Shown here in pieces: positions 22,401 through 33,546 of a stretch of DNA of 64,000 nt. Each line of letters opens with the position of its first letter. The first letter of the stretch is position 1. The DNA lies in assembly GCF_032854445.1 (NCBI RefSeq), contig NC_088304.1:7761704-7825703 (forward strand), written 5' to 3'. Below the pieces are notes generated by a model, which did no database searches, was not told the origin of the DNA, and worked only from the letters and a program-made list of their open reading frames with translations. A program made the position numbers and the translations under genes. This stretch comes from Liolophura sinensis (lineage: Eukaryota; Mollusca; Polyplacophora; Chitonida; Chitonidae).

Positions 22401-25400
22401 TCAATCCTGTTATTTTTGTAATGTGTAGAGATGTAAATTAGATGGTTGATGTCAGATTTACTCTCTGTGTACATGTCACCTATTGTATAATAATCCCTGA
22501 TGTCAGTATTAATGAACTTAAATGTGAACATTAACACTGAAAATAATCAAGACATTATTACCCATTGTAGATACTCATAGAATTATCACCGAATTAGTTT
22601 TTGATATTTAACTTTAAGCAATTACAAAATAAATTCCAAGTGTTGAAATTGCCGTTATTCCCTGGATTCTGTTTTCAGACTTCATCTCCACAATTCAGAG
22701 GTGGGTGAATTGCAGAAGAAACAGGAGAGCTCTGTTCATGTTAGCCACCAGGTGGAGCACATTGACAAATTCGGCTTCCATGTTCCTACCTGCTGTGGTT
22801 ACATTCCACAAGAAAACACATGGAATGAGGATTGGATTGTAAGTTTGGGTTATTTTCTGTGCTTTCTGAAAATGGACCTTTATAAATAAACACCTGTGAA
22901 ACTGTATTTGCTATAACGCTTTTTGTGTCAGTACACTGCTGATTCTTTATCTTGTGTGCAATTTGAAACATTGAAATGTAAATTTGTGTGCATGCAAAAA
23001 ATGGACCTTTTAAAGATAAACACCTGTGAAACTGTATTTGCTATTGTGCTCCTTGTGTCAGTACACAGCTGATTCTTTATCTTGTGTGCAATTTGAAACG
23101 TTCCCTGCCTGCTGTAATTTGAGCCTTTGGTGTGTAATCTGTTGTACATTCCTGTCTTTGCTAAGATGTGTAATGTGCAAACTGGTAACATTTTCATCGC
23201 GCATTGTATGAGAACAATGAACTGTTCAGCTTGGACCAGAGTTGCCATTATGTGGGAAAAAGTAGGCCTAACTCATTGCAACAGTGGTGCAGTGCTTAAT
23301 GTTTGGACGTGGTCAGTGTAAACTAGATTCATATATGAGGCTATATCCTCATCTTCATTGGCTCAGCTGCTATATTTGTTTAATATATGACTGAGAATGT
23401 GATATTAAATTACCTGTATTTTTTTATCTTGTAGAAGTTCTATGCCCAGAAGATAGAATATCAAGTGAAAAAGGTGGAAGAAGATGTAAGAGACAGATCA
23501 GTCTGCATCATTGAACTTATATAGTTTTGAGAAAATACAGTACTTTCACTTGACGCTCAGCATAAGAGGTTGTCCAGTATTGCATGATCTGGTGTCAGTA
23601 TAATCTGATTGTGTGGGTGTCATGCCTGGTGTCAGTATATTGTGTGGGTGTCATGCCTGGTGTCAGTATACTGTACTGTGACTGTGTGGGTGTCATCTCT
23701 GGTGTCAGTTTAATGTGATCATTTGGGTGTCATACCTGGTGTCAGTATGTTGCGTGGGTGTCATGCCTGGTGTCAGTATAATGTATTGTGACTGTGTGGG
23801 TGTCATGTATGGTGTCAGTATAATGTGATTATTTGGGTGTCATGCCAGGTGTCAGTGTACTGTAATAGTGTCAGTGTCATGCCTGGTGTCAGTATACTGT
23901 ACTGTGATTGTGGGGGTGTCATGTCTGGTGTCTTAGACTTAGTGCTCCATTGAAGTAGCACTATAACTTCTTAACATTGGGGCCTTCAAACCAGAAGAAT
24001 GCACCACAAAAGTTGAAGCAAACGATATGCTTTATTGTACAATTGCTGAGACCAGCGAAAAATACTGGCTTAAATGAGACAAACTCATGCTTGCCAACAC
24101 TATATGAAGATTCCAGTATATGCATGTGATACAGAGTGAATACTGGTACTAGCATCAGATAACTTCAAAAGCTATGTTGCAATCATTCCCTAGGATTGTT
24201 AAAAGGTGTTTTTTGAATGTGAAGGGTGTTTCTTGATATAATTTGACGAGCTACAATAAACTGTGTATCTGTCCATGTTTACTTGTGAACGATTCTCTCT
24301 ACTCTTCACAGCATGGTGACAGAGAAGTGCGTGAACTCTGGTCCTTAGCGTTGATCAAAGTGCCTTCACTGTTCAAAAATGTAGAAGTAAAACCTGCTCT
24401 TCTCCACGGAGACCTCTGGGGAGGTAATGCTGCAGAGACTACCACAGAGCCAGGTATGTTCAGGTAAACCTTGCCCACTGAGTAAGGTATGTTCAGGTAA
24501 ACCTTGCCCACTGAGTAAGGTATGTTCAGGTAAACCTTGCCCACTGAGTCAGGTATGTTCAGGTAAACCTTGCCCACTGAGTAAGGTATGTTCAGGTAAA
24601 CCTTGCCCACTGAGTCAGGTATGTTCAGGTAAACCTTGCCCACTGAGTAAGGTATGGTTAGGTAAACCTTGCCCACTGAGTCAGGTATGTTCAGGTAAAC
24701 TTTGCCCACTGAGTCAGGTATGTTCAGGTAAGCCTTACCCACTGAGCCAGGTATGTTCAGGTAAACGTTGCCCATTGAACCAGGTATGTTCATGTAAACC
24801 TTACCCACTGAGTCAGGTATGTTCAGGTAAACCTTACCCACAGAACCAGGTATGTTCAGGTAAACCTAACTTACAGAGCCTGGTGTGTTCAGGTAAACCT
24901 TGCTCACTGAATCAGGTATGTTCAGGTAAACCTTACCCACAGAGCCAGGTATGTTCATGTAAACCTTGCCCATGGAGCCAGGTATGTTCATGTAAACCTT
25001 ACCCACTGAGTCAGGTATCTTTAGGTAAACCTTACCTATGGATCCAGACATGTTCATGTAAACCTTACCCATGGAGCCAAGTATGTTCACGGAAACCTTA
25101 CCCACTGAGCCAGGTGTGTTCATGTAAATCATGACTGCTGAGCCAGGTATGTCCATGTAAACCTTACCCACTGAGTCAGGTATGTTCAGGTAAGCCTTAC
25201 CCACTGAGCCAGGTATGTTCAGGTAAACGTCACCCATTGAACCAGGTATGTTCATGTAAACCTTACCCACTGAGTCAGGTATGTTCAGGTAAACCTTACC
25301 CACAGAACCAGGTATGTTCAGGTAAACCTAACTTACAGAGCCTGGTGTGTTCAGGTAAACCTTGCTCACTGAATCAGGTATGTTCAGGTAAACCTTACCC

Positions 25401-28400
25401 ACAGAGCCAGGTATGTTCATGTAAACCTTGCCCATGGAGCCAGGTATGTTCATGTAAACCTTATCCACTGAGTCAGGTATCTTTAGGTAAACCTTACCTA
25501 TGGATCCAGACATGTTCATGTAAACCTTACCCATGGAGCCAAGTATGTTCACGGAAACCTTACCCACTGAGCCAGGTGTGTTCATGTAAATCATGACTGC
25601 TGAGCCAGGTATGTTCACGTAAACCTTACTCACTGAGTCAGGTATGTTCATGTAAACCTTGCCCACTGAGTAAGGTATGTTCAGGTAAACCTTGCCCACT
25701 GAGTAAGGTATGTTCAGGTAAACCTTGCCCACTGAGTAAGGTATGTTCAGGTAAACCTTGCCCACTGAGTAAGGTATGTTCAGGTAAACCTTGCCCACTG
25801 AGTCAGGTATGTTCAGGTAAACCTTGCCCACTGAGTAAGGTATGGTTAGGTAAACCTTGCCCACTGAGTCAGGTATGTTCAGGTAAACTTTGCCCACTGA
25901 GTCAGGTATGTTCAGGTAAGCCTTACCCACTGAGCCAGGTATGTTCAGGTAAACGTTACCCATTGAACCAGGTATGTTCATGTAAACCTTACCCACTGAG
26001 TCAGGTATGTTCAGGTAAACCTTACCCACAGAACCAGGTATGTTCAGGTAAACCTAACTTACAGAGCCTGGTGTGTTCAGGTAAACCTTGCTCACTGAAT
26101 CAGGTATGTTCAGGTAAACCTTACCCACAGAGCCAGGTATGTTCATGTAAACCTTGCCCATGGAGCCAGGTATGTTCATGTAAACCTTATCCACTGAGTC
26201 AGGTATCTTTAGGTAAACCTTACCTATGGATCCAGACATGTTCATGTAAACCTTACCCATGGAGCCAAGTATGTTCACGGAAACCTTACCCACTGAGCCA
26301 GGTGTGTTCATGTAAATCATGACTGCTGAGCCAGGTATGTTCACGTAAACCTTACTCACTGAGTCAGGTATGTTCATGTAAACCTTACCCACTGAGTCAG
26401 GTATGTTCATGGAAACTTTACCCATGGAGCCAGGTATGTTCATGTAAACCATGACCGCTGAGTCAGGTATGTTCAGGTAAAAATACCCACAGAGCCATGT
26501 ATGTTCAGGTAAACCTTGCCCATTGAGTCAGGTATGTTCAGGTAAACCTTACCCACTGAGTCAGGTATGTTCATGTAAACCATGACTGCTGAGCCAGGTA
26601 TGTTCATGTAAACCTTACCCACTGAGTCAGGTATGTTCAGGTAAACCTTACCCATTGAGTCAGGTATGTTCATGGAAACCTTACCCACTGAGCCAGGTAT
26701 GTTCATGTAAACCATGACCGCTGAGTCAGGTATGTTCAGGTAAAAATACCCACAGAGCCATGTATGTTCAGGTAATCCTTGCCCACTTAGCCAGGTTTGT
26801 TCAGGTAAGCCTTTACTGCTTAGCCAGGTATGTTCAGGTAAACCGTGTTGTGTGAGAGATTGCTGGTTCATATCCAGTTATTGCTGATTCGCTGATTTAA
26901 TCCTGAAAGTTTTGTAGTATATGTTCCTAGGTAAATATCTACATGAACAGTTAGATTTGTTACCATGAGTAACACGCTAGTACTCCACTTCCTCCGAAAA
27001 CTGCGTTGTACAAATGGGACGCTGAAGTTAACCTTTCCACTGAGATTTAATCTGGTAGTCATGTGATCTTTGTGAGTGAGGACATAGCAAATTTGTCAGG
27101 TAAACCGTACTACAGTAGTTTCCTCTGACAATACACTGAATCACCATCACACATATGCACATATGACATCTCCTGAGTACAAAGCTAAACACTAAACAAA
27201 TAATTAAATATTTCATTGGTTAAGTTGTAACAAATCCTCACAGTGACTTTTCTCTGCAGTAATCTTTGACCCTGCGAGCTTTTACGGCCACTCTGAGTAT
27301 GATCTGGCCATCGCTCGGATGTTCGGTGGATTCAGCGAGAGCTTCTATTCAGGCTACTTCAACATCCTGCCAATGGCTCCTGGCTACAGGAAAAGATTGA
27401 GCCTCTACAAGTTCTTCCATTATATTAACCACTGGTAAGATATTGACCTGATTAGCCAACTTTGGCAAAAGCAAGGGATGTTAATTTGAGGCTGTCAGTC
27501 TGTCTGTCCTGCTTTGGCTTCTGTGTAATAACTGTGTCAAATGTTGTCCGATTTTGATAAGAGTATGTGTGCAGGTTTATTTTTTGTAACGTGAGATCAA
27601 ATTCCAAAGTGTTAAATATTAAGTTTGGGATAGAAGTCTGCTGGTTACAATTTGATGATCAGTTCTGGGGGTTAATAAGTTGATTTTCACAAATTGAGCT
27701 GACTCTGTAGGAGTTTATTTATTTATTTGATTGCTATTTTAATTGTTTATTTATTTGATTGGTGTTTTACCCAGTAGTTAAGAATATTTCACTTACACGA
27801 CCAAAAGCAGCTTTATGGTAGAAGGAAACTAGGCAGAACCTGGTAGAAATCCACGACCTTCCACAGGTTGCTGTCACAGACCTTTCCACATCAACCTGAG
27901 AGGAAGGAAGCATGTAAGAGTTAATGTGGCAAAGTTCAACAGTGATTGGCCAATGACTTCAGTGTCCTCCACCAATGAAACTGACAGCTGCTGTACGAGT
28001 GAAATATTCTTGAGTGTAATGTTGAACATAATCAATCAGTCCGTATGGTTGTGCTTTCAGGTGAGCAATTCGGAGCACACCAAACTGGGTTTCATTTGAG
28101 AACAGCAGTTTTCCATTCAGTGTAATTTATACAAATTTTGGTTCGTAACTGTGTCACTTATCCCTGGGTTGAGTTATATTGAAGGGGGTTTGAAGATTGT
28201 TTTGAAGGTACATACATGTATGTAGGGTTATTATTCTATTCCAAAGTTCTAAAGTGCTTCATCGTTTCCAAGATAGGCTAAGTGGAAGTATTGAAATGAT
28301 CTGAAGGAAATTCTATGGAACAGACTCTGTGGAACACACTCTATGGGAAAGAGCCAACACCATCGTTCAGGAAGATTGACAATGAAGAAAAATATTTAAT

Positions 28401-29331
28401 CTGAAGAATTCTTCGTCAGTTTTCTGAAAATTTGCCTTATGAGACTTCTTTCAGAGGCATTTAGGAATTGGGATGGTATAGATTGACAGAGGCATTACTT
28501 ATGGATAACAATTATCAAACCATATGGTTTGATAACGATGTAAGAACCTACATCGAAACGTCACCAACACAATAAATCCAGGAATTGTTATCCATAAGTA
28601 ATGCCTCTGTCAACCTTATGAGACTTGATAGTTAGTATCTCTTGTTTGAATCAAGTAGATACACTTTGAATCAGGGAGTAACACTTTAATCAAGTAGATA
28701 CACTTTGAATCAGGGAGTAACACTTTAATCAGGGAGAGATATACTTTGAATCAGGGAGATACACTTTGAATCAGGGAGTAACACTTTAATCAGGGAGATA
28801 CACTTTGAATCAGGGAGATACACTTTAATTCAGGGAGTAACACTTTAATCAGGGAGATACACTTTGAATCAGCAAGATACAAAGGCAATTATGATGGCAT
28901 GATGTCAAGAGCATTTGGAATTACAGCATTTGTGGCTATTTCGGAAGGTATTTAAGACTTATATCTTGACCTTTAACCTTACTTTTATTTATTTGATAGG
29001 TGTTAGATGCCGTTCTCAAGAATATTTCATTTATTCGACAGCGGATAGCATTATGGTGGGAGGAAAGAGAGACCCTAATTTTAAGATGCAGAAGTTTTGA
29101 CACTTTTGCAGCTCAAGGTTTCAAATATTTTATTTGAGTGACAATGCACTGTTTTGAACAAATCTCTGGGTCAAAACAATTTTTTCGGAAAACCTAATGT
29201 GCTAGGTTCTCCTTGGTTCCTGGCTGTAGCCCTATATGTGTTGTTATTGTTGTATCTATCTTTCCAGGAACCACTTTGGCGATGGCTACAGGTCTTCAGC
29301 CATTCAGACACTGCAGTCAGTGTTACACTGA
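19466..29331 (+). CDS. FN3K: Fructosamine-3-kinase family (FN3K/FN3KRP), complete (306 aa)
   Basis: Cytosolic deglycation enzyme that phosphorylates C3 of ketosamines on glycated proteins. Exons: 19466-19606, 20280-20363, 21232-21335, 22679-22838, 23435-23485, 24312-24453, 27260-27434 and 29268-29331 (stop TGA 29329-29331). Junctions are GT-AG and phases 0,0,2,0,0,1,2 agree. The N-terminal P-loop-like [11 protein letters not shown] has Cys24, matching the P-loop cysteine of human FN3K reported as a redox switch. FIKEN carries the predicted ATP-binding Lys. YIDKFGFH-type sequence appears as [18 protein letters not shown]. The catalytic loop is [10 protein letters not shown], and the metal-binding [14 protein letters not shown] follows. 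The end, [13 protein letters not shown], matches the human one. Length is near 309 aa. Vertebrates have two paralogues; I cannot say which this is closer to. Confidence 0.97.
20084..20265 (+). repeat. CT-rich tandem repeat just upstream of FN3K exon 2
   Basis: About nine degenerate 18-20-bp units of the type TATTTTGTCCTCCTCATCAC. The array ends 15 nt before the exon 2 acceptor at 20279/20280, so it supplies or extends the pyrimidine-rich region. Confidence 0.85.
20425..20570 (-). mobile_element. MetaSINE-like fragment, FN3K intron 2
   Basis: Runs from a TTATTTATTTATTT tail through GGTATTTTACGCCATGCTTA and CAGCATTGTGGTGGGAGG to ATCCGCAGGTTGCTGACAGA. The tRNA head is missing. Confidence 0.75.
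20640..20975 (+). mobile_element. Diverged, near full-length tRNA-headed SINE, FN3K intron 2
   Basis: The head has A-box-like TAGGGGTCATTGGTTTTAG and B-box-like CCGGTTCAAATCTG (20704-20717). The body has GGTAACTTGCCAGAAGTCGATGG-type sequence, and the end is AAATTCTTGAGCATGGCATT and a short AATCAGATAAATTAAT tail. It looks like an old member of the MetaSINE-like family. Confidence 0.55.
21000..21212 (+). mobile_element. Diverged MetaSINE-like fragment, FN3K intron 2
   Basis: Retains GGTTTCCTCCTACC, AAAATATTCTTCAGTACAAT and a CCAATTAAATAAACAAATAAAT tail. It ends about 20 bp before the exon 3 acceptor region. Confidence 0.5.
21593..21807. mobile_element. MITE, copy 2 (215 bp, TA target-site duplication)
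   Basis: Flanked by TA at 21591-21592 and 21808-21809. Terminal inverted repeats: left CCCTAATTCGTCTAGTTTTT, right the complement of CCCCAATTCTTCTAATTCTT. TA duplication and short length fit a Tc1/mariner-mobilised MITE. The interior matches copy 1 at 16643-16856. Confidence 0.8.
21810..21945 (-). mobile_element. MetaSINE-like fragment, FN3K intron 3
   Basis: TTTATTTATTTATT tail, TTTTATGCCGTACTCAAGAA, CAGCGTTATGGTGGGAGG, CATCCGCAGGTTG. It sits directly against the right end of the MITE. Confidence 0.75.
22255..22402 (+). mobile_element. MetaSINE-like fragment, FN3K intron 3
   Basis: CATCAACCTGCAGATAGCCA, GTTTCCTCCCACAATAATGC, ATATAAGTGAAATACTCTTG and a CAATCAAATAAATAAATAAA tail. Confidence 0.75.
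22868..23100 (+). repeat. Two-copy tandem duplication, unit about 130 bp, FN3K intron 4
   Basis: Two copies of a block running from AATGGACCTTT through AAACACCTGTGAAACTGTAT to TTCTTTATCTTGTGTGCAAT. They differ by small indels. The duplication starts 30 nt after the exon 4 donor and does not include it. Confidence 0.85.
23586..23935 (+). repeat. Degenerate tandem repeat, FN3K intron 5
   Basis: Irregular units based on GGTGTCAGTATAATGTGATT and GTGTGGGTGTCATGCCT, with variable spacing and several deletions. It begins about 100 nt after the exon 5 donor and has no visible similarity to it. Confidence 0.85.
24454..26850 (+). repeat. 33-bp minisatellite of the exon 6 donor, FN3K intron 6 (about 70 copies)
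   Basis: The exon 6 donor GTATGTTCAGG at 24454 is the first of about 70 units of 33 bp (GTATGTTCAGGTAAACCTTG plus CCCACTGAGTCAG). Several units contain CCACAGAGCCAG/GTATGTTCA, which is identical to the real exon-intron junction. Each unit offers two donor-like sites, CAG/GTATGT and CAG/GTAAAC. A block of about 360 bp recurs at 24775-25134, 25237-25596 and 25963-26322 (offsets 462 and 726 bp, both multiples of 33), so the array also grew by higher-order duplication. Reading through the real donor gives G-M-F-R-stop. The long open frames inside are by-products of the 33-bp period. Confidence 0.97.
27715..27900 (-). mobile_element. MetaSINE-like fragment, FN3K intron 7
   Basis: Double TTTATTTATTTGATTG tail (27717-27763), GGTGTTTTACCCAGTAGTTA, AGAATATTTCACTTACACGA, CAGCTTTATGGTAGAAGG, CACAGGTTGCTGTCACAGAC. 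Confidence 0.7.
27930..28045 (+). mobile_element. MetaSINE-like 3' fragment in opposite orientation, FN3K intron 7
   Basis: TCCTCCACCAATGAAACTGA, GAGTGAAATATTCTTGAGTG and a short ATAATCAATCAG end. With the neighbouring minus-strand copy it forms a head-to-head SINE pair. Confidence 0.55.
28483..28613. mobile_element. Perfect-arm hairpin element (31-bp arms), FN3K intron 7
   Basis: TTGACAGAGGCATTACTTAT and 11 further bases (28483-28513) are exactly inverted at 28583-28613. The interior has a 22-bp palindrome centred on ACCATATGGT and a smaller inverted pair around CGATGTA/TACATCG. Perfect arms in noncoding DNA suggest recent insertion of a foldback element. Confidence 0.85.
28652..28875 (+). 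repeat. Tandem repeat of about 20 bp, FN3K intron 7
   Basis: Units AATCAGGGAGATACACTTTG and AATCAGGGAGTAACACTTTA alternate irregularly, with an AATCAAGTAG variant at the left end. Confidence 0.9.
28980..29090 (-). mobile_element. MetaSINE-like 3' fragment, FN3K intron 7
   Basis: TTTTATTTATTTGATAGGTG, CGTTCTCAAGAATATTTCAT and TAGCATTATGGTGGGAGG. Confidence 0.7.
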
Positions 29332-29909
29332 CGAGCTCCACAGTACATCTGGATATACCACACCTGAGAATGGTTACCTTTTTACAAGTTTCTGCTTACA
29401 CAGGAGTGTTGATGTGAATCGAAGCCACTATGCAGAAGTGCTTCTGATGGATTTAAGCTCTTGATCAGACATGCCATTATCCGGTGCTGGTGCTGGTGCT
29501 GGTGCTTAGGACTGCTCGATCTAGCTTCCATTGACAAAATGTGGTACCATTTATCTGATTGGTCCGTAAAATTTTTGATCGCAGCTGTTGTGAATTTGTG
29601 CAAATTTTAATGCAGCATTACTCCCACTGCTGTGGTGTCTGGTGAGGTCTGCTGTTGCTAATTAGAGCACACTTCTAGTGAGGTAGCACAATGAAACCGA
29701 AAGCATGCTTCCTGCCACAAGCCATCAGTGTTGCAGTACAGGTGTTTGGTGTCTTGAGCATACTGTTTTACTGAGACAGCATATTAAAGATGAAGGCCTA
29801 CCCCTGCTGCAAGCCATCATTGTGGAAGTATACGGGGTGTCTAGTCTGGCAGCACAACAGCATGCCCCTGCTACAAGCCATCAGTGTTGTAAGACAAGCA
29901 TGTATGCTT

Positions 29910-30195
29910 GCTGGAGTTTTTATGACATACTTAACAATAGTCATATGATGATAAGTCATTCTGTGTGTATGCCACCAAAGTGCTGCTGGAACTGAAGTAT
30001 CATGCCAAAGACACCCCACCCAGTAGATATTATACTGACACTGCGTCAACCAGTCCCTTTTCCTTGTTCTAACCGTCCTAGGTGCCAAGTGAGGCAGCAA
30101 CTAGTGCTTAAAGTCTCTGGTGTGACCCAGGTTTGATCCCGGGTCTTCTGACTGAAAAGCAGACGCTCTAACCATTAGGCTATTGACGCAGGTTG
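29910..30195 (-). mobile_element. tRNA-headed SINE (family 2)
   Basis: On the minus strand: A-box-like TAGCCTAATGGTTAGAGC (30165-30182), B-box GGGATCAAACCTG (30128-30140), then a body through GGCACCTAGGACGGTTAGAA and GGTGTCTTTGGCATGATAC to a TCATATGA motif near 29940. Body parts recur at 48995-49090 and 57510-57715. Confidence 0.75.
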
Positions 30196-31384
30196 TGTAG
30201 GGCAGAGTGTCTTGGGCATACTGTTTCAGTGAGGCAACACCACAGAGACTGACCAAATGTCTGCTGCAAGCCATAAATGTTCTAGGATATGCACAGTTAG
30301 AAGCTACATATGTTAGGATTGCTTCAGGATTATCTCAGCAAACAAAGACAACTTGGGTATGTAGTAGCTTGATGGGGTTTTATTTTCATGGAAAACACCA
30401 CAGCTGTTGTCAATTTATACATTTATATTGTAACAATATATATATATATATACAAGAATGGGGTCTACCAAGATCCAGACTAATGAATAGATAATGAAAC
30501 ACACAATAATATAAATACTAGACAGTTAAGAGTCATTTTACCGTTGGAGGGCAATCTTCTGCCCCATGTAACCCAGGGTCACTTGCACGACACCCCACAG
30601 TATGTTCTTCTCAGTGTTGTTAATACTACATTAAGTTACACTTTTTATGGAAGAAAATGTGTATAAAGTTGTAGTAAAACCAATTGTAAGTCAGTATGTG
30701 TAAAGCAGAGGAAATACTATGGGTTCAGGGAAAAGGAAGGGTATAAACAAAATCACTACCCATCGAAGTTTGACTGTAATTCATCTTCACACGTTATTGG
30801 TGCGTTAAGAATGTACACTTTGGTATTTTACGAGCTGCCTTGATGAAAGTATAAAATGCTGATTTTTATCAAATACAAGAATGAAACTGCAAGCTTTGAA
30901 ACACAGAGTTGCTTTATATCTCTTGATGTCCTACATATCTTGGTTCCTGACTCGATGCCATCCCCCTGGGGCTAGTTTTCATGAAGCTCACTTAGCTAGG
31001 TAACAGGGCAAGTTATAGAAAATGACCTATGGCCCTATTTTCAGGGGCCCCTTTTCTAAGAGGGTGTAGCTTATGTCAGGCATAACTGTCATAACAAAAC
31101 ATACTGTACAGGTTAGATTTGACATGGCAATATACCCCATAAAACAGGCCCTGGATTGGACAGTGTTCGTATCGACATTCTGTTTTTTGAGGTTTCCACA
31201 ACTGCAATATTTGCACACACACCCATGCTCTTCATGGCAGTTACACTGTCTTTGTCGTTGTCTTTTGGTGATGATGAAATACTGTAGGTAAAGCTGCAGA
31301 GTGAAATCATGGGAATAACAGACTTCAACTCTGGGAATACTGGATTTTTGTCAATACCTACTATTACCGAGTGGAGTTACTGCA

Positions 31385-31650
31385 TTGGGAGAAAAGTTTG
31401 GGTCAACTGACTCAAAAGTCTGAGTAATTTAATGGAGCTGATTTGACTCAAAAAAACCTCATATCGCCTGATCAACTGAGTCAAGTGACTCATCTTGTTA
31501 TATTTTGACCCATTTGGTTAGTCGGAAAACTCGCAAGAGTCGTTGATGACTCAGCTAACTTGGTCATACGACTCTGTGTTCTGAGTCGAATTAGTTCCAT
31601 TGAATTACTCAAGACTTTTGAGTCCGCTAACCCAAACTTTTCTCTCGGTG
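31385..31650. mobile_element. TIR/foldback MITE-like element (266 bp)
   Basis: The left end GGGAGAAAAGTTTGGGT, followed by GACTCAAAAGTCTGAGTAAT, is inverted at the right end (ATTACTCAAGACTTTTGAGT, then ACCCAAACTTTTCTCTCGG). The arms extend at least 55 bp and weak complementarity continues inward. TGCA lies at both edges (31381-31384 and 31651-31654) and may be the target-site duplication. Confidence 0.8.
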
Positions 31651-33235
31651 TGCAATATTGCATCGATATCGTAGAGAAATCTGAATCAGCAGTCTAGTAT
31701 CCGAAGTTACATTATGCACGTGCACACAATTTGGTTAAGCTGAAAATTTGAGACCACTGTTTGCTGTCAGTCAAGCTGAATTATATTTAAAAACTAACCC
31801 TAGATGACCATCCTTGTAATTTGGTCAGTTATTGACATGTAAAACAGGGCTAAATGTAGATTCCTTACAGTAATCATTACAAAGACAGATTTCAAAATGT
31901 GTACAAGTGTTCACAAATAAAATAAGCCATGAACAATAATACAGAGAAAGAAAAGAAAAAAAAAAAACTTTCCTACAACTGCTTACGGATTTTCAGCTAT
32001 TTCTTATTGCTGCCCACAGATTGTGTAAGTACGTGTAGAACTACACACATTGGACTCTTCCAGAACATGCTAACTTCACACATACAGTACAGTATCTACA
32101 CTTGCATTGAAAACTTCACACAGGAGAAAGATTTTTCACCCAGATTTTAAATATTTGGATGATCAATTGTATGACCTAATTTAAAAAAAAAACAAAAAAA
32201 ATGTGCCTCAATTATTACGTTATCCATACCAGAATCTGAGTTCACAAAGAAAATTGAATACATGCTTCATTTTAAAGTAAAAGCCTGAAGTTTAAATGAC
32301 CAAAAGTCTGGCATGCACACAGTATTTTCTCAGAAACGGGTGTCAATTATAACACAAGAATTACATTCGTCCACTCTTCGATCTCGCTGGACAGGTCTGC
32401 TTGAACTTCTTCCCATATGCTACATTGGCTAACAATAAATCGCCATTTACAGACACAATCATACCATTGCAGTGAAGACAGAAGTAGAAAGCCTTCATAC
32501 AGACACTAATTGGTAACCCAATTAACTTAAACTGCATTACAAAAAACAACATATTTTAAGTTATTCTAATTTTGTTAGAGCATGTCCCGCCCAATATAAC
32601 TGATCTTTCTCCATCAAAACCATTCATAAACCAACTCCCGAAATGAAGTGATTTGATCAACAGGGAGATAACCCACTGGCCTGCTGTTCACTCAATGACA
32701 TATATGTACTTAATATATTGGCAGAAGCTCTGGGTTGTAGAAGTCATTACCATTTACAGCCACTTATGGATAACAGTCAAGAATACATAATCATGTGAGA
32801 TAACATGTAATAACCGCTAAAAAAATGTGACAACAACACAGACCATAGATAAATGGTATAAACACCCTTGGTAGCACATTTCATGATGCTCGTACACACG
32901 CTGGCTGTGATCAGTGAAGCACTTCAATATGAGCATTAAGGCAGTAGGAACAATATAGAAACACATGATAACCTTAGAATGTGCTTTCATCACATTATTG
33001 GGTTATGACACCGGATGCAAATTGTAAATTTGAATACAAAAATGAAATCTCTTGTGCGGATATACATGAACATAACATAATACTTTGGAATTGTAGCATT
33101 CTCAGCATGTGGTGGCTATGCACGTTGTTTGCTCTTTGATAAGACTTCTGGTTTAGAACATACTCAATTTCAACGTCACTGAGGTAGTACAAGATTCATT
33201 TTCACGCATGTTCATTTAATTCACCGCATAAAAAC

Positions 33236-33282
33236 CACCCCACCCCCACCCCCTCCCAACCCCAACAACGCCCTCCCCCAAT
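33236..33282 (-). other. G-quadruplex-capable tract in the WSB 3' UTR
   Basis: The plus strand is a run of C blocks (CCACCCCACCCCCACCCCCT and on), so the WSB-sense strand has at least five G3-G5 runs with short loops. It lies about 270 nt beyond the WSB stop codon. Confidence 0.7.
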
Positions 33283-33546
33283 TGTTAGCCAGTCTGGCCA
33301 GCAGTGGGAAATATAGGGTACCCACTCTTTCACCCAAGAGGAAAGAGACGATGGTTTAAAACATGAAAAATAAGCACTTTATAATCTGTTGACATGTTCA
33401 CTCTGCTCAGCTGACAAAACCTCAAGGATGCTTTCAGGAGAAGGCATTCCGCCTTTCCCCGACCAAATAGTGTTAATTTTCTCTCTCTCTCAGTCTGCAC
33501 AAAGTCCCCCCACCCCCAGTACGTACCCAATAAAATAGGAGTGCTG

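Larger units (their letters stand above)
29332..33546. other. FN3K-WSB convergent intergenic region and 3' UTRs
   Basis: No coding exon seen. From the left: FN3K 3' UTR with a short GCTGGT run (29485-29505); a degenerate repeat of CACAAGCCATCAGTGTTG-type units (29700-29890, again near 30265); a tRNA-headed SINE (29910-30195); a TIR foldback element (31385-31650); A-rich tracts near 31945-31970; and the 3' flank of WSB with a C-rich block (33236-33282). Confidence 0.6.

Noticed and set aside
24427-26871. Long open frames of 119-235 codons on both strands ([11 protein letters not shown]-type and [11 protein letters not shown]-type repeats)
   Set aside because: They arise because the 33-bp unit is a multiple of three without stops in some frames; they overlap each other on opposite strands within FN3K intron 6.
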